DNA of 64,000 nucleotides from Lentzea aerocolonigenes (GCF_000955955.1 NZ_JYJG01000004.1:62001-126000); one strand, 5' to 3'. Positions 25,859 through 34,812 are shown, numbered from the stretch's first letter. The notes: generated from the sequence alone by a model not told the origin. Numbers and translations are program-made.

Positions 25859-28800
25859 TCACTTCGCGCAGGGGTCCTGTGCCGCGTTCACAATGGACAG
25901 ATCGTTGCCCGCTTGTCCCTGGTTGGTGCCTGCCTGGGTACCCGCCTGCGGTGCCGCGACCTTGCCGTCGAAGTTCGCGCCGAGGGTCAGCAGGAGGGCT
26001 CCGCCCATCTCGGGCGCCTCCACCAGTTCCGCGGTGGGAATCGCGGCCCTGAGGGTTGCGGCCTTGTTCTCGTTGCCCTTCGCGTACTTGATGGTGGTCT
26101 TCGCTTCAGGCGCCGAGTCACCGACCTGGACGACCTTGAACCCTTGCCCCTGCAACGCGGTCGACGTGCGACCGGCTCCACCGGGGTTGGACTCGTCGCC
26201 GTTGCGCACCTGCACGGAGACCGTCTTGGGGTCGACCACCGTGCCGGGCTGGACCGGCGTGCTGTTCTGGTCACCCGGCTTCGACTCGACCGGCTTCTCC
26301 TGCGGCAGAGGCGTTCCGTCGATGATCGTCTGGAACAGCTTCTTGACGTCGTCGTCCCGCAGTCGCTCGATGTTGTCGTCGTTCGACTTCGTCGGGCCCT
26401 CGTCGGTCCAGTGCGGCATCGTCACGAACGAAACACGGCCGGCGTCCAGGCTCTGCAACGAGTTCGCGAGTTCCAGCAGCTGTGCGACACCGATGTTGTC
26501 GCCGACCGTGGACGTCGTGAGCGCGTTGATGAAGTTGTTGAGCTTGGTCGGGCTCAGCAGCACCTCGTTCGACAACGCCTGGCGCAGCATCGCCGACAGG
26601 AAACCCTGCTGCCGCTTGATGCGGTCGAAGTCTCCGCCGACGTCACCCGCGACCTTGCGGGCACGCACGTACGACAGGGCCTGGTCGCCCTTGAGCGTGT
26701 ACTTGCCCGGCTTGTCGATGACGACACCGAGCTCGTCGTCCTTGATCGCCTTGGGCGCGCAGATCGTCACGCCGCCGATCGCCGTCGACATCTCGCGGAA
26801 GCCGCTGAAGTTGATGCTGACGAAGTGGTTGATGTTGAGGCCGGACAGCTGCGTCATCATGTTGGCCACGCACTCGGGCCCTCCGCTGCCGTAGACGGAG
26901 TTGGCCATGACCTCTTTCTCGGGAGCGAGAGGTCCGCCGTACTGGCCGTTGTCCGGGTTCCAGCTGCGGCACGCGGGCCGGTCGACCCGCACGTCGCGCG
27001 GCAGCGACACGATGACCATGCGCTTACGGTCCGCGGGGATGTGCGCGAGCATGATCACGTCCGACCGCGCGCCACCCTCCTCGGCCTGGGTGCCGACGTT
27101 GTCCTCCGGCTTCGCGCCCGCCCGGGTGTCCGAGCCGACGAGCAGGAAGTTCTCGTCACCGAGCTGCTTCTCCGCCTGCTGCACGGCCTGCGTGTTGCCG
27201 CCGAGCGCGTCGATCTTCGGGATCTTGGAGTCGGCGTAGATCGTCGCGGCCCAGGCGAAGCCGGTCGACACGAACACCACGGCCGCGGCGGCGATCGCCC
27301 CGACCTTGGCCCCGCGCATCAACCTGCGCTGCTGGGGCGTGCGGCCGGCGATCTTCTTCTCGCCTTCCTCGTCGCCCTCGGTCAGGCTCACCGGGTCGGC
27401 GAACTGGGTCGCCTCCTCCAGTTCGTCCTCGTCCTTGACCCACGGCATGAGCTTGGCGCGCCGTTCCTTGCGCTGGCGCTCCTGCTCGAGCAGTTCGTCG
27501 TGCACCGCAGAGAACCGCGCGAGCGTGTGGTCGACCTCGCGCCGCTTCTTGACGTCGTCGCCGATGGCCTCCATCTCGGTGGTGAGGCACATCGGGTCCA
27601 TGTCCTCGCGCTTCTCGACCTTGGCCACCCCGACCGCCGCGGCGATCTGGGTGGCTTCAGGACCGGGCGCGTCGGCCTTGGGCTCCTCGGCAGCGGGCTT
27701 GTTCGGTGCCGAGGGGGCACCGCCTGCCGCAGGAGGGGACGCGGCAGGGCCACCAGGACCGGCGGGGCCACCAGGACCGGCCGGTCCGGCGGGAGCAGCA
27801 CCGAGCCGGTTGGAGATGGCCGCACCACCGGGCGCGGGCCGGGGACCGCTCGACTCTGCCCGCGGGGGCATGGGCCGGGGACCGCTCGACTCCGCGCGGG
27901 ACGGCATCGGATGCCTGCCGGTCAGGTCCCCGTTCGGGGGCACGGCACGGCGATCAGGCCCCTCGCCAGGGGCGGGCGGGCGCTGAATGCCGGTGGACGA
28001 CGGCGCCTCACCCGGCAGCAGGCGGCGGGGCGGACCGGCGTCCGGCGCTTCCGGTGCCTTGGGAGCGGGCGGGCGCGGGATGCCGTTCTGCGACGGCGCG
28101 TCGCCAGGAGCGAGCCTGCGCGGCGGTGCGCCGTTGATGTCAGGCGCCGGGCGGCGGATCGTGCCGCTGGGCATGCCGTTCGCCTCTGGCACCCCGTTCG
28201 GCGCGGGACGCCGCGGGACACCGTTCGATGACGGTGCCTCGCCGGGAGGCATGCGGCGCGGGTCCCCGGGTGCCGGGGGGCGCTGGATGCCGTTGGACGA
28301 CGGTGCGTCGCCGGGCACGAGCCTGCGCGGAACACCGTTCGGCACACCGTTGGGAGCGCCGTTCGGAGGCATGGGCCGTTGACCGGTCTGCTCACCAGGA
28401 GGAACCGGCCTGCGCTGCATCCCGGTCGCGTCGGGACGCGGGCGCGTCCCGGTCTGCTCACCAGGAGGAGGCGGGTAGGCACCGTTCTGGGCGGGCCGCG
28501 GCGGCGCCTGGTCGGCCATCGGCGGCCGCGGGCGCGTACCCGTCTGCTCACCAGGCCGGTGAGCGACGGGCGGCTGCTGCCGCGGTTGCTGTGGCTGCTG
28601 CACAGGCGGATCAGGCAGAGCGCGCCTGCCCGTTGCCGGCGCCACGGGCAGTGCACGCCTGCCCGTGGCGGGTGCGGGTGGGTCAGGCAGGGCACGCCTG
28701 CCTGTCGTGGGAGCGTCGGGCGAGCCTGGCGGGACGGGCCGGGGGATGTTCGTCCTGCTGTGCTGCTCGATGAGGTCCGAGACGCTCAGGCCCCCAGAGC

Positions 28801-28966
28801 CTTCCATCGAGCGACGTCTACGGCCGGTCGGCTGGTCCTGCTGCTGGGGATCCTGATCACCACGGGAAGAGGGGCCGCCACGTCGGGGGTCGTCGGGCAC
28901 CCAATCTCCCTTCTGGGTCAGAAGCTGTAGCGGTTCGTCATTACGAGATGACGACGACCGGGACAC
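25859..28966 (-). CDS. LytR-CpsA-Psr (LCP) family protein with long repetitive cytoplasmic arm
   Basis: 1035 residues, roughly twice a usual LCP protein. About residues 60-420 are a low-complexity Pro/Gly/Arg region with repeated PPGEQTGxRP and PGDAPSxNGI units. One membrane span lies near 555-577 (AIAAAAVVFVSTGFAWAATI). The LCP catalytic domain follows (VGSDTRAG, RSDVIMLAHIP, SLPRDVRVD, YVRARKVAGDVGGDFDRIKRQQ) and a LytR_C domain lies near 910-1000. LCP enzymes attach teichoic acid, arabinogalactan or capsule polymers to peptidoglycan. The start is a GTG without a clear Shine-Dalgarno. The cytoplasmic arm probably contacts other proteins; position matches Rv0822c. Confidence 0.88.
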   Translation of the reverse strand: MSRSSSSRNDEPLQLLTQKGDWVPDDPRRGGPSSRGDQDPQQQDQPTGRRRRSMEGSGGLSVSDLIEQHSRTNIPRPVPPGSPDAPTTGRRALPDPPAPATGRRALPVAPATGRRALPDPPVQQPQQPRQQPPVAHRPGEQTGTRPRPPMADQAPPRPAQNGAYPPPPGEQTGTRPRPDATGMQRRPVPPGEQTGQRPMPPNGAPNGVPNGVPRRLVPGDAPSSNGIQRPPAPGDPRRMPPGEAPSSNGVPRRPAPNGVPEANGMPSGTIRRPAPDINGAPPRRLAPGDAPSQNGIPRPPAPKAPEAPDAGPPRRLLPGEAPSSTGIQRPPAPGEGPDRRAVPPNGDLTGRHPMPSRAESSGPRPMPPRAESSGPRPAPGGAAISNRLGAAPAGPAGPGGPAGPGGPAASPPAAGGAPSAPNKPAAEEPKADAPGPEATQIAAAVGVAKVEKREDMDPMCLTTEMEAIGDDVKKRREVDHTLARFSAVHDELLEQERQRKERRAKLMPWVKDEDELEEATQFADPVSLTEGDEEGEKKIAGRTPQQRRLMRGAKVGAIAAAAVVFVSTGFAWAATIYADSKIPKIDALGGNTQAVQQAEKQLGDENFLLVGSDTRAGAKPEDNVGTQAEEGGARSDVIMLAHIPADRKRMVIVSLPRDVRVDRPACRSWNPDNGQYGGPLAPEKEVMANSVYGSGGPECVANMMTQLSGLNINHFVSINFSGFREMSTAIGGVTICAPKAIKDDELGVVIDKPGKYTLKGDQALSYVRARKVAGDVGGDFDRIKRQQGFLSAMLRQALSNEVLLSPTKLNNFINALTTSTVGDNIGVAQLLELANSLQSLDAGRVSFVTMPHWTDEGPTKSNDDNIERLRDDDVKKLFQTIIDGTPLPQEKPVESKPGDQNSTPVQPGTVVDPKTVSVQVRNGDESNPGGAGRTSTALQGQGFKVVQVGDSAPEAKTTIKYAKGNENKAATLRAAIPTAELVEAPEMGGALLLTLGANFDGKVAAPQAGTQAGTNQGQAGNDLSIVNAAQDPCAK
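27840..28610 (-). repeat. Degenerate in-frame repeats encoding the Pro-rich LCP arm
   Basis: Coding repeats inside the LCP gene. One type encodes PPGEQTGTRPRP-like units (near 28380, 28450 and 28545, sharing CTGCTCACCAGGAGG-like DNA); another encodes units of about 20-23 residues with PGDAPSSNGI and RPPAPGDP (near 28000-28320). All preserve the reading frame, so copy number can change without frameshift. Confidence 0.7.
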
Positions 28967-29109
28967 AAGGGTTGCATCACCGGGCGTGTCAGTTGCGCCC
29001 GCGATACTACGGATGTAGGCGACTTCTGACGACCACTCCGGGTGATACGGCTTCGATCTATACGCGATTACGCGCAGTCCGCTTGCCCTGAACGGGTGAG
29101 CCAGCTCAC

Positions 29110-29958
29110 TCAGTAGTAACCGAGAACACGTGTCTCGGTGATGGCACGCCGACCAGACGCCTCGCCTGCGAGACGGACCCGTCCGTCTGCACGGTACGCC
29201 ACCGCGTTACGTCCCGACTGCTTGGCCGTGTAAAGCAGGCTGTCGGCGCGCAGCAGCTGCTGTTCGGCGCTCACCGCCGGGCGTTCAGGAGCCTCGTCGG
29301 CCGGCGGTTCGTAGGCGAGGCCCGCGCTGACGGTCACGCGCAGGCCCGGCGCGATCTCCTGCCACGGGTGACGCTCGACACGTTCGCGGGCCGCCTCGGC
29401 GATCTCCACGGCCGTCGCGGCGTCCACCCGCGGCAGCACGAGCACGAACTCCTCGCCGCCGTAGCGGGCGCAGAAAGCGTCCTCGGGCAGGCCCTGCTGG
29501 AGCAGCTCCACCACGCGTTGCAGCACGCGGTCGCCCAGCAGGTGCCCGAAGTTGTCGTTGACCTGTTTGAACCAGTCGAGGTCGATCAACGCGATGGCGA
29601 GCCCGTGCCGGCACGCGCCGTGCTCGGCCAGCAGGTCCATCAGCCGCTGGTCGAGGTAGCGGCGGTTGTAGGAGTCGGTGAGGCTGTCGCGCAGGCTCTG
29701 CTCGCGTGCCTCGGCGTGCTCCCTGCGCAGCCGGTCGACCTCGCGGCGCAGCTGTTCGGGAACGTGCGGCTCCTCGACCTGGTCGGCGTGCACGAGGTCG
29801 AGAGCGGAACGCAGGTGCTGGTAGGCCTGGCGCCACTGGCCGCGGGAGGCGAGCAACGTCGCGATGGACTCGTGCAGCCCCACCAGCCCAGGACCCTGCC
29901 GGTCGACGCTGGCGTCGTCCTGCGGGGTCTCTGCGATCTCGGGTCGCAGCGCGGTCAT
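29110..29958 (-). CDS. Diguanylate cyclase (GGDEF protein) with N-terminal helical region
   Basis: 282 residues. The GGDEF domain (about 110-260) has substrate motifs DSYNRRYLDQRL, ALIDLDWFKQVNDNFGH and active loop YGGEEF, an active-type signature, so it should make c-di-GMP. The residue pattern before the loop (LPED-AFCA-RYGGEEF) lacks the Arg of the usual RxxD inhibitory site. The first 100 residues look like a TPR-like or coiled segment (QWRQAYQHLRSALDLV). Start set at the ATG at 29958 because AAGGAGG lies 7 nt upstream; the GTG at 29967 overlaps that site. Cytosolic, no membrane span. Confidence 0.88.
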   Translation of the reverse strand: MTALRPEIAETPQDDASVDRQGPGLVGLHESIATLLASRGQWRQAYQHLRSALDLVHADQVEEPHVPEQLRREVDRLRREHAEAREQSLRDSLTDSYNRRYLDQRLMDLLAEHGACRHGLAIALIDLDWFKQVNDNFGHLLGDRVLQRVVELLQQGLPEDAFCARYGGEEFVLVLPRVDAATAVEIAEAARERVERHPWQEIAPGLRVTVSAGLAYEPPADEAPERPAVSAEQQLLRADSLLYTAKQSGRNAVAYRADGRVRLAGEASGRRAITETRVLGYY

Positions 29959-30017
29959 CGCGGTCACCTCCTTACTTGCCAGGTGTCGTCCCCTAAGAGG
30001 CAGCGCTTGAGCAAGAA

Positions 30018-30047
30018 GGACGCGTGGGGGTGGGATTTCCCCCGTCC
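30018..30047 (-). terminator. Hairpin terminator after lipoprotein/dus unit
   Basis: On the minus strand the stretch forms a GGACGGGGG/CCCCC...GTCC stem with an interior loop and is followed by TTCTTGCT. It lies about 50-80 bp past the lipoprotein stop and before the diguanylate cyclase start. The stem has mismatches. Confidence 0.45.
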
Positions 30048-30099
30048 GGTTGACCGTCAGCTGCTCCGATCCAGTGAGCTTGGGTGATCAACAACCCGT

Positions 30100-30552
30100 T
30101 CAGCCACCGAGACAGGGCGCGAACCCGTACACCTCGTCGTCCAGAAGCACGACGTGCAGCGATCCGATCTGGCTGCCGATCACCGCGTCGTCCTGGCGCA
30201 GCGTGACCGTCACCGCGACGACGTAGACCTCCCCGCGCGGATGGGCCTTCTCGCCAGGGGGTGCCCAGTCGGCGTCCACCCGAAGCGTCGACCAGGTCGG
30301 CTCGACCTTGATCGTGGCGCCGCGAAGATCGCACGTTTTCTGCCGGAAGTCCGGATGTTGGGTGTCCTTCAACAACTTCTGCTGCTGGGACGCACCCTCG
30401 TCGCCGGCCTTGTTCAGGTGTTCGTAGAACTCCTTGAACTTCGCCTTGCCGCCGTCGGTCAGCCGGACCGGTCGTGCCGTGCCCGCGACCGGACCGGCAC
30501 AGCCCGCGAGGAGCGCGAGCGAGGCCAGCAAGACCGCGACCCGTTCAGCCAC
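30100..30552 (-). CDS. Putative lipoprotein
   Basis: 150 residues with a lipoprotein signal ending LLAGC (Cys18). The mature part is mixed Lys/Glu-rich helix (KAKFKEFYEHLNKAGDEG) then beta strands with two Cys (KTCDLRG, FAPCLGG). Family not recognised; similar small lipoproteins with a predicted cystatin-like fold are common in this order. The GTG start overlaps the end of dus by 8 bp, so it is translated from the dus message. Confidence 0.7.
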   Translation of the reverse strand: MAERVAVLLASLALLAGCAGPVAGTARPVRLTDGGKAKFKEFYEHLNKAGDEGASQQQKLLKDTQHPDFRQKTCDLRGATIKVEPTWSTLRVDADWAPPGEKAHPRGEVYVVAVTVTLRQDDAVIGSQIGSLHVVLLDDEVYGFAPCLGG

Positions 30553-31669
30553 CGGAGTGCATCACGTCCGCGCCGGCCGGCACCGTCGCGTCCTCGGGGT
30601 CGTCCAGCCACCCCTCCGGCAGCACGACCTTGGCCGAGGAACCCTGCCGTCCGCGCGGCCCCTCCGCGTTCTCCGGGAAGGGAATGCTCGGGTCGAGCTG
30701 GCCGATCAGGTCGTCCAGCTGCTGCAGGCTCGAGACCATCGCGAACGCCCGGCGCGTGTCGCCGCCGACCGGGAAGCCGTGCCAGTACCAGGCCATGTGC
30801 TTGCGCAGGTCCCGCAGGCCCTTGTCCTCGCCGTAGTGGGCGGCGAGCAGCTGCGCGTGTGTGCGGAGGATTTCCGCGACCTCGCCGAGGTTCGGTCCCT
30901 CGGGGATCTCGTTGCCCTGGAACGCCGCCTGCAGGTCGCGGAACAACCACGGCCTGCCAAGGCATCCGCGCCCGACGACCACGCCGTCGCAGCCCGTCTC
31001 CGCGACCATGTCGAGGGCGTCCTGCGCGCTGAAGATGTCGCCGTTGCCCAGGACCGGGATGCTCGTGACGGCTTCCTTGAGCCGCGCGATCCTGCTCCAG
31101 TCGGCCTTGCCGGAGTACCGCTGCGACGCCGTGCGCGCGTGCAGTGCCACGGCCTGTGCGCCCTCGTCTGCCGCGATACGTCCCGCGTCGAGGTACGTCA
31201 GGTGGTCGTCGTCGATGCCGATGCGGAACTTCACCGTGACCGGCATGTCTCCGGCGTTGCGAACCGCGGCCCGCACGATCCGCCGGAACAGCTCGCGCTT
31301 GTACGGCAGCGCGGCCCCGCCACCCTTGCGCGTCACCTTGGGCACCGGGCAGCCGAAGTTCATGTCCATGTGGTCGGCGAGGTTCTCGTCCACGATCATC
31401 TTCGTGGCCTCGCCGACGTTCTTCGGGTCGACGCCGTAGAGCTGCATCGACCGCGGGTTCTCACCCTCGTCGAACGTGATCATGTGCATGGTCATGGCGT
31501 CGCGCTCGACCAGCGCCCGCGCCGTGATCATCTCGCAGACGTAGAGCCCTGCCCCGTACTGACGGCACAGCTGCCGGAACGCCACGTTGGTGATACCGGC
31601 CATGGGGGCCAGCACGACGGGCGGGTCGACGGCGAACGGGCCGATCTTCAGGGTGGAGGGAACGGACAC
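30545..31669 (-). CDS. dus: tRNA-dihydrouridine synthase (Dus/NifR3 family)
   Basis: 374 residues. FMN-dependent TIM barrel with the start PPVVLAPMAGITNVAFR, the conserved MDMNFGCPVPKVTRKGGG whose Cys is the proton donor, KFRIGID, ALHARTASQ and GNGDIFSAQDA. It reduces uridines in the tRNA D-loop. The start is taken as GTG at 31669 (VSVPSTLKIG); the 71-codon upstream extension has no protein character and overlaps the macrodomain gene. Corresponds to Rv0823c. Confidence 0.92.
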   Translation of the reverse strand: MSVPSTLKIGPFAVDPPVVLAPMAGITNVAFRQLCRQYGAGLYVCEMITARALVERDAMTMHMITFDEGENPRSMQLYGVDPKNVGEATKMIVDENLADHMDMNFGCPVPKVTRKGGGAALPYKRELFRRIVRAAVRNAGDMPVTVKFRIGIDDDHLTYLDAGRIAADEGAQAVALHARTASQRYSGKADWSRIARLKEAVTSIPVLGNGDIFSAQDALDMVAETGCDGVVVGRGCLGRPWLFRDLQAAFQGNEIPEGPNLGEVAEILRTHAQLLAAHYGEDKGLRDLRKHMAWYWHGFPVGGDTRRAFAMVSSLQQLDDLIGQLDPSIPFPENAEGPRGRQGSSAKVVLPEGWLDDPEDATVPAGADVMHSGG

Positions 31670-31679
31670 GCCCCTCAGG

Positions 31680-32204
31680 TTACGGCACTGACCTGCCGTG
31701 ATCTTCGCCCAGCGCGACCGCTGTGGTGAGCGCCTCGCAGGTCTCCTCGTCGAACGCCACCAGCCGGATCCGGTCGATGACAGGTAGCGACCGCACCGCC
31801 CGGGCCGCCACCTGTGCCGCTCGGCCGGTGGGGAACCCGTAGACGCCGGTCGCGATCGCCGGGATCGCGATGCTCCCGACACCGAGCTCCGCGGCCAGCT
31901 TCAGCGAGTTCAGGTAGCAGTTCGCGAGGATCTCGTCCTCACCCCGCTCGCCGTCCTCCCAGACCGGCCCGACCGTGTGGATCACGTACTTCACCGGCGC
32001 CAGGTCGAACGCGGGCGTGGCCACGGCGTTCCCCGGTTCGCACGGAGCGAGCTTCGCCCCGGCCTCCGCCAGCCTCGGCCCAGCCGCCCGGTGAACCGCC
32101 CCGTCCACTCCGCCGCCGCCCAGCAGCGACTCGTTCGCCGCCGTCACGATCGCGTCCACGTCCTCGGCCGTGATGTCGCCCAGCACAACTTCGATCGTCC
32201 CCAT
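31680..32204 (-). CDS. Macrodomain protein (O-acetyl-ADP-ribose deacetylase-like)
   Basis: 174 residues covering one macrodomain. Key loops are visible: VTAANESLLGGGGVDGAVH (ADP-ribose loop with Asn and Gly-rich turn), YVIHTVGPVW and IPAIATGVYGFPTGRAA. This is the MacroD/YmdB type, which removes acetyl from O-acetyl-ADP-ribose or ADP-ribose from proteins. It ends 10 bp before dus on the same strand and is probably cotranscribed. Confidence 0.9.
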   Translation of the reverse strand: MGTIEVVLGDITAEDVDAIVTAANESLLGGGGVDGAVHRAAGPRLAEAGAKLAPCEPGNAVATPAFDLAPVKYVIHTVGPVWEDGERGEDEILANCYLNSLKLAAELGVGSIAIPAIATGVYGFPTGRAAQVAARAVRSLPVIDRIRLVAFDEETCEALTTAVALGEDHGRSVP

Positions 32205-32325
32205 GCCAGGAAGCCTTGCACCTGCGCACTTCCGTCCGGGCGGACTTCACGCAGCGCGAACACCCCGGTGCCCCGATCGGGTGTCAGAGCCTTCTGCCAA
32301 CATGCCCCTTGGAGGTGGCCTACGC

Positions 32326-32997
32326 GTGGGGGCGGTTCAACTGATCAGGTCCGGGTTCGAGCGGTTCTTCGTCGACGGACCAGTCGGCAAGGCGACCGGC
32401 GGCGGCGAACAGCAGGTCGTGGCCGTGCAGCAGGTGGGCGAACTGGCGTTGCCGACCGGCAGGCTCGTGGCAGCTGACCCGTTCGTGGTGTGGCCGGAGG
32501 ATGCCGAGGCGTTCACCGAGACGGTCGCGCCGGGCACGTACCCGGTGTCGGTCTCCCTGGTCTCGTGGGTGGACGGCGACGGCTACCCGGATCTGCGCCA
32601 GGGCTATCGCGTCGCCGCGGCCAAGGTGACGGTGCAGGACGAGCCCGCGTACTCGTGGACGCCGGCCGTGCTGCCGGGCGAGCTCGTGCCGATGCAGGAG
32701 GAGTTCGGCTACGACGTGAAGTCGAGCACCGGCGCGTTCTTCGACCTCTCGGCCGCTCCGGCGATCGACCGCCTGGCGAGCGACGACGAGGCCGGCAACT
32801 GCGACCTCATCGACGCTCTGGGCAAGGTGGGCGGTGGCCGCGGCCCGGCCAACGTCACGGATCTCGAGTCCGGTCTGAACGTCGTGGCCTTCTCGACCGG
32901 GTGGGGTGACGGGGTCTACCCGACCTGGGTCGGCCGCAACACCGCGGGCGACCCGGTCGCGTTCGTCACCGACTTTTTTGTGATCAACCGCTTTTAG
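32326..32997 (+). CDS. DUF4241-like protein
   Basis: 223 residues. The order TGRLVAADPFVVW, APGTYPVSVSLVSW, VAAAKVTVQDEPAYSWTPA, then FGYDVKSSTGAFFD and the C-terminal YPTWVGRNTAGDPVAFVTDF matches DUF4241 proteins, a soluble family of unknown function, sometimes near polymorphic toxin loci. GTG start at 32326 chosen because GGAGGT lies 9 nt upstream; the ATG at 32302 precedes that site. Overlaps the convergent sodC-like stop by 4 bp. Confidence 0.72.
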   Translation: MGAVQLIRSGFERFFVDGPVGKATGGGEQQVVAVQQVGELALPTGRLVAADPFVVWPEDAEAFTETVAPGTYPVSVSLVSWVDGDGYPDLRQGYRVAAAKVTVQDEPAYSWTPAVLPGELVPMQEEFGYDVKSSTGAFFDLSAAPAIDRLASDDEAGNCDLIDALGKVGGGRGPANVTDLESGLNVVAFSTGWGDGVYPTWVGRNTAGDPVAFVTDFFVINRF

Positions 32998-33539
32998 AAG
33001 GCCACGTTGACGCAGGCGAGTCGCGGGCCGGCCGTTCCTGCCTCGCCGGGCTTGGTGTGCGTGTGTTCGTTGTGGACGACGACGGACTGCGCATGCCGGT
33101 CGGTGAACTGCCAGTCCACAGTGGACGAGGTGTACGCGAACCCGTTGCCGTCCGTGTGCACGTCGAGCCAGATCTCGTTGTGCGGGTTGGCATACGCGGG
33201 ATCCACGGACGGCTGCTTCGGGTCCGCGACGTGCTGGAAGTGCGGCCCGGCGGCTGCTGGTTCCTTGCCGCACTTGTTGACGTGCACGTGCGCGCCGTAC
33301 GCCCGGTGTGGCAGCAATCCCTTGAGCGTCAGGATGACCGTCGTGCCACCGCTGATCGTCGGCACGCCGAGCACGAGCACCTTGGCTCCGCTCGGGACCT
33401 TCTCGTCGTACGTGACGGCTTTGGCCGTCTCGCTGTACTTCTCGAACTTGCCGGACGCGTGGGCCACGTGCGCGGGTTCTGCCTGTGCGGTCCCCGTGAA
33501 CAGGAGAACGGCGGCTGCCGCGACTGCGAACGTCTTCAT
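32994..33539 (-). CDS. sodC: Secreted Cu-Zn superoxide dismutase-like protein
   Basis: 181 residues with a signal peptide (KTFAVAAAAVLLFTGTAQA). SOD_Cu family pattern: HVHVNKCG (two Cu ligands plus the disulfide Cys), GPHFQH (bridging/Zn His), VVHNEHTHTKPGEAG (Cu ligand region) and GPRLACVNV (second disulfide Cys). Spacing differs from classic SodC (no clear GDLPN loop), so it may be a diverged member without full dismutase activity. The DNA at 33540-33630 is a divergent promoter region toward the DUF6328 gene. Confidence 0.75.
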   Translation of the reverse strand: MKTFAVAAAAVLLFTGTAQAEPAHVAHASGKFEKYSETAKAVTYDEKVPSGAKVLVLGVPTISGGTTVILTLKGLLPHRAYGAHVHVNKCGKEPAAAGPHFQHVADPKQPSVDPAYANPHNEIWLDVHTDGNGFAYTSSTVDWQFTDRHAQSVVVHNEHTHTKPGEAGTAGPRLACVNVAF

Positions 33540-33630
33540 GGATCTCTTGCATAGTGGTATCGGCTTTGTTCCGCCATTTTTGAGACGCGTTTCAGTGTTT
33601 CAACTGGCTCTTTCGGGGTACTTTTGCGCG

Positions 33631-34104
33631 GTGAGCGAAGCCGAGGAATCCGACCAGAGCAGACTCGCCCGCAACGTGAACGAGCTGCTCCAGGAGCTCC
33701 GCGTGGCCCAGGCCGGCGTGCAGATCCTCTTCGGTTTCCTGCTCTCCATCGCGTTCACCGACAAATACGCCTCGATCAGCGGATACGTGCGTGTCACCCA
33801 TCTGGCCACGGTTCTGTGCGCCGCGGCCGCGGTGGCCTTCCTGACCGCTCCGGCCGCGTGGCACCGCGTGCTGTTCCGCCAGGGCCGCCGCGAGGAGGTG
33901 GTCCAGGCGGGCAACACGTTCGCCCTGGTCGGCCTCGCGTTCCTGGCGCTGGCCATGACCGGGACCGTCCTGCTGCTGGCCGAGGTCATCCTGCCGACGT
34001 GGGGAGCGATCGTCGTGGGCGTGCTGGCCCTGCTCGTCTTCACCGGTCTCTGGTTCGCCGCGCCGATCTCAACCAAAGGTGCTCAGTACCGCAAGCGCCC
34101 CTAG
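33631..34104 (+). CDS. DUF6328-like four-span membrane protein
   Basis: 157 residues. Begins SEAEESDQSRLARNVNELLQELRVAQAGVQILFGFLLSIAF, the typical opening of the DUF6328 family, and continues with three further spans (VLCAAAAVAFL, LVGLAFLALAMTGTVLLLAEVIL, GVLALLVFTGLWFA). Function unknown. GTG start at 33631; the frame open far upstream is antisense to sodC and was rejected. The last 36 bases overlap the convergent membrane gene. Confidence 0.75.
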   Translation: MSEAEESDQSRLARNVNELLQELRVAQAGVQILFGFLLSIAFTDKYASISGYVRVTHLATVLCAAAAVAFLTAPAAWHRVLFRQGRREEVVQAGNTFALVGLAFLALAMTGTVLLLAEVILPTWGAIVVGVLALLVFTGLWFAAPISTKGAQYRKRP

Positions 34105-34761
34105 TCCGAGCGTGGCCGGCAGCGCGATGAGCACCTGCCGTTTGGTGGGCTTCTGCTCGGCCAGCACGCGAATTCCCAGCGGTACCAAGGCAACGCACAG
34201 CCCGACCGTTCCCACGATGGACATCACCTCAGTGCCCTTCAACACGCCGAGCGGCAGCAGTCCCATCGCCGCCAGCGCCACCGAGCGCACTTTGCCGAGC
34301 TCGCCGCTGAGGTAGGCCGCGATCGCGAGCACGAACCAGCCGAACATGATCGTGAACGACAGGAAGCTGAACAGGTGCAGGTCGCCGTACCCGTTGGCGA
34401 CCAGCTCCGTCGCTCGGTCGAGACCGAGATGCTTTGAGGCGCTGAACGCCGCGTGGTCCACCCCGGCGTGGAACGTCCGCGCGAACAACCCGACCGTCAC
34501 CAGCATCCCGGCCCAGGTCGCCCACGCCGGCCTGCTGACGCCGATCCGTTGCACGAGGAGCGCCACCGCGGGCCACATCACCACATTTCCTGCCAGAAAA
34601 GAGGTGTAGGCCGCCGTCATGAGTGCCGGATGTTCCGCGGCGGCCCTCAGCTGGTCCGGAAAGAAGAAGTGGAACGGCGACCGCGCCAGCGTTCCGGCCA
34701 GCAGCAGCACCGGACCGAGCACCAACGCCGTTCCACCAACCCACGCCCCAGGAAATCTCAT
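34069..34761 (-). CDS. Six-span membrane protein of unknown function
   Basis: 230 residues with about six hydrophobic helices (VGGTALVLGPVLLLAGTLA, YTSFLAGNVVMWPAVALLV, WATWAGMLVTVGLF, LSFTIMFGWFVLAIAAYL, SIVGTVGLCVALVPLGI, IALPATLGLGALAV). A conserved-looking RTFHAGVDHAAF segment lies between helices 3 and 4. I do not recognise a functional family. It ends within the convergent DUF6328 gene. Confidence 0.7.
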   Translation of the reverse strand: MRFPGAWVGGTALVLGPVLLLAGTLARSPFHFFFPDQLRAAAEHPALMTAAYTSFLAGNVVMWPAVALLVQRIGVSRPAWATWAGMLVTVGLFARTFHAGVDHAAFSASKHLGLDRATELVANGYGDLHLFSFLSFTIMFGWFVLAIAAYLSGELGKVRSVALAAMGLLPLGVLKGTEVMSIVGTVGLCVALVPLGIRVLAEQKPTKRQVLIALPATLGLGALAVLSTFG

Positions 34762-34812
34762 GCCCGAACGTTGGCACCGCCGGCGCCCCGGCGGATCGGA
34801 CCACGGTCCGAG

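Noticed and set aside
27840..28610. Repeats in the LCP gene as a CRISPR or intergenic array
   Set aside because: They are degenerate, in frame and unevenly spaced, encoding Pro-rich peptides. No CRISPR array is seen anywhere in the window.
30094..30554. 16-bp direct repeat (30094-30109 and 30539-30554) at the ends of the lipoprotein and dus genes
   Set aside because: Both copies span a Gly-Gly-stop end of a gene; too short and too tied to coding to support an insertion or att claim.
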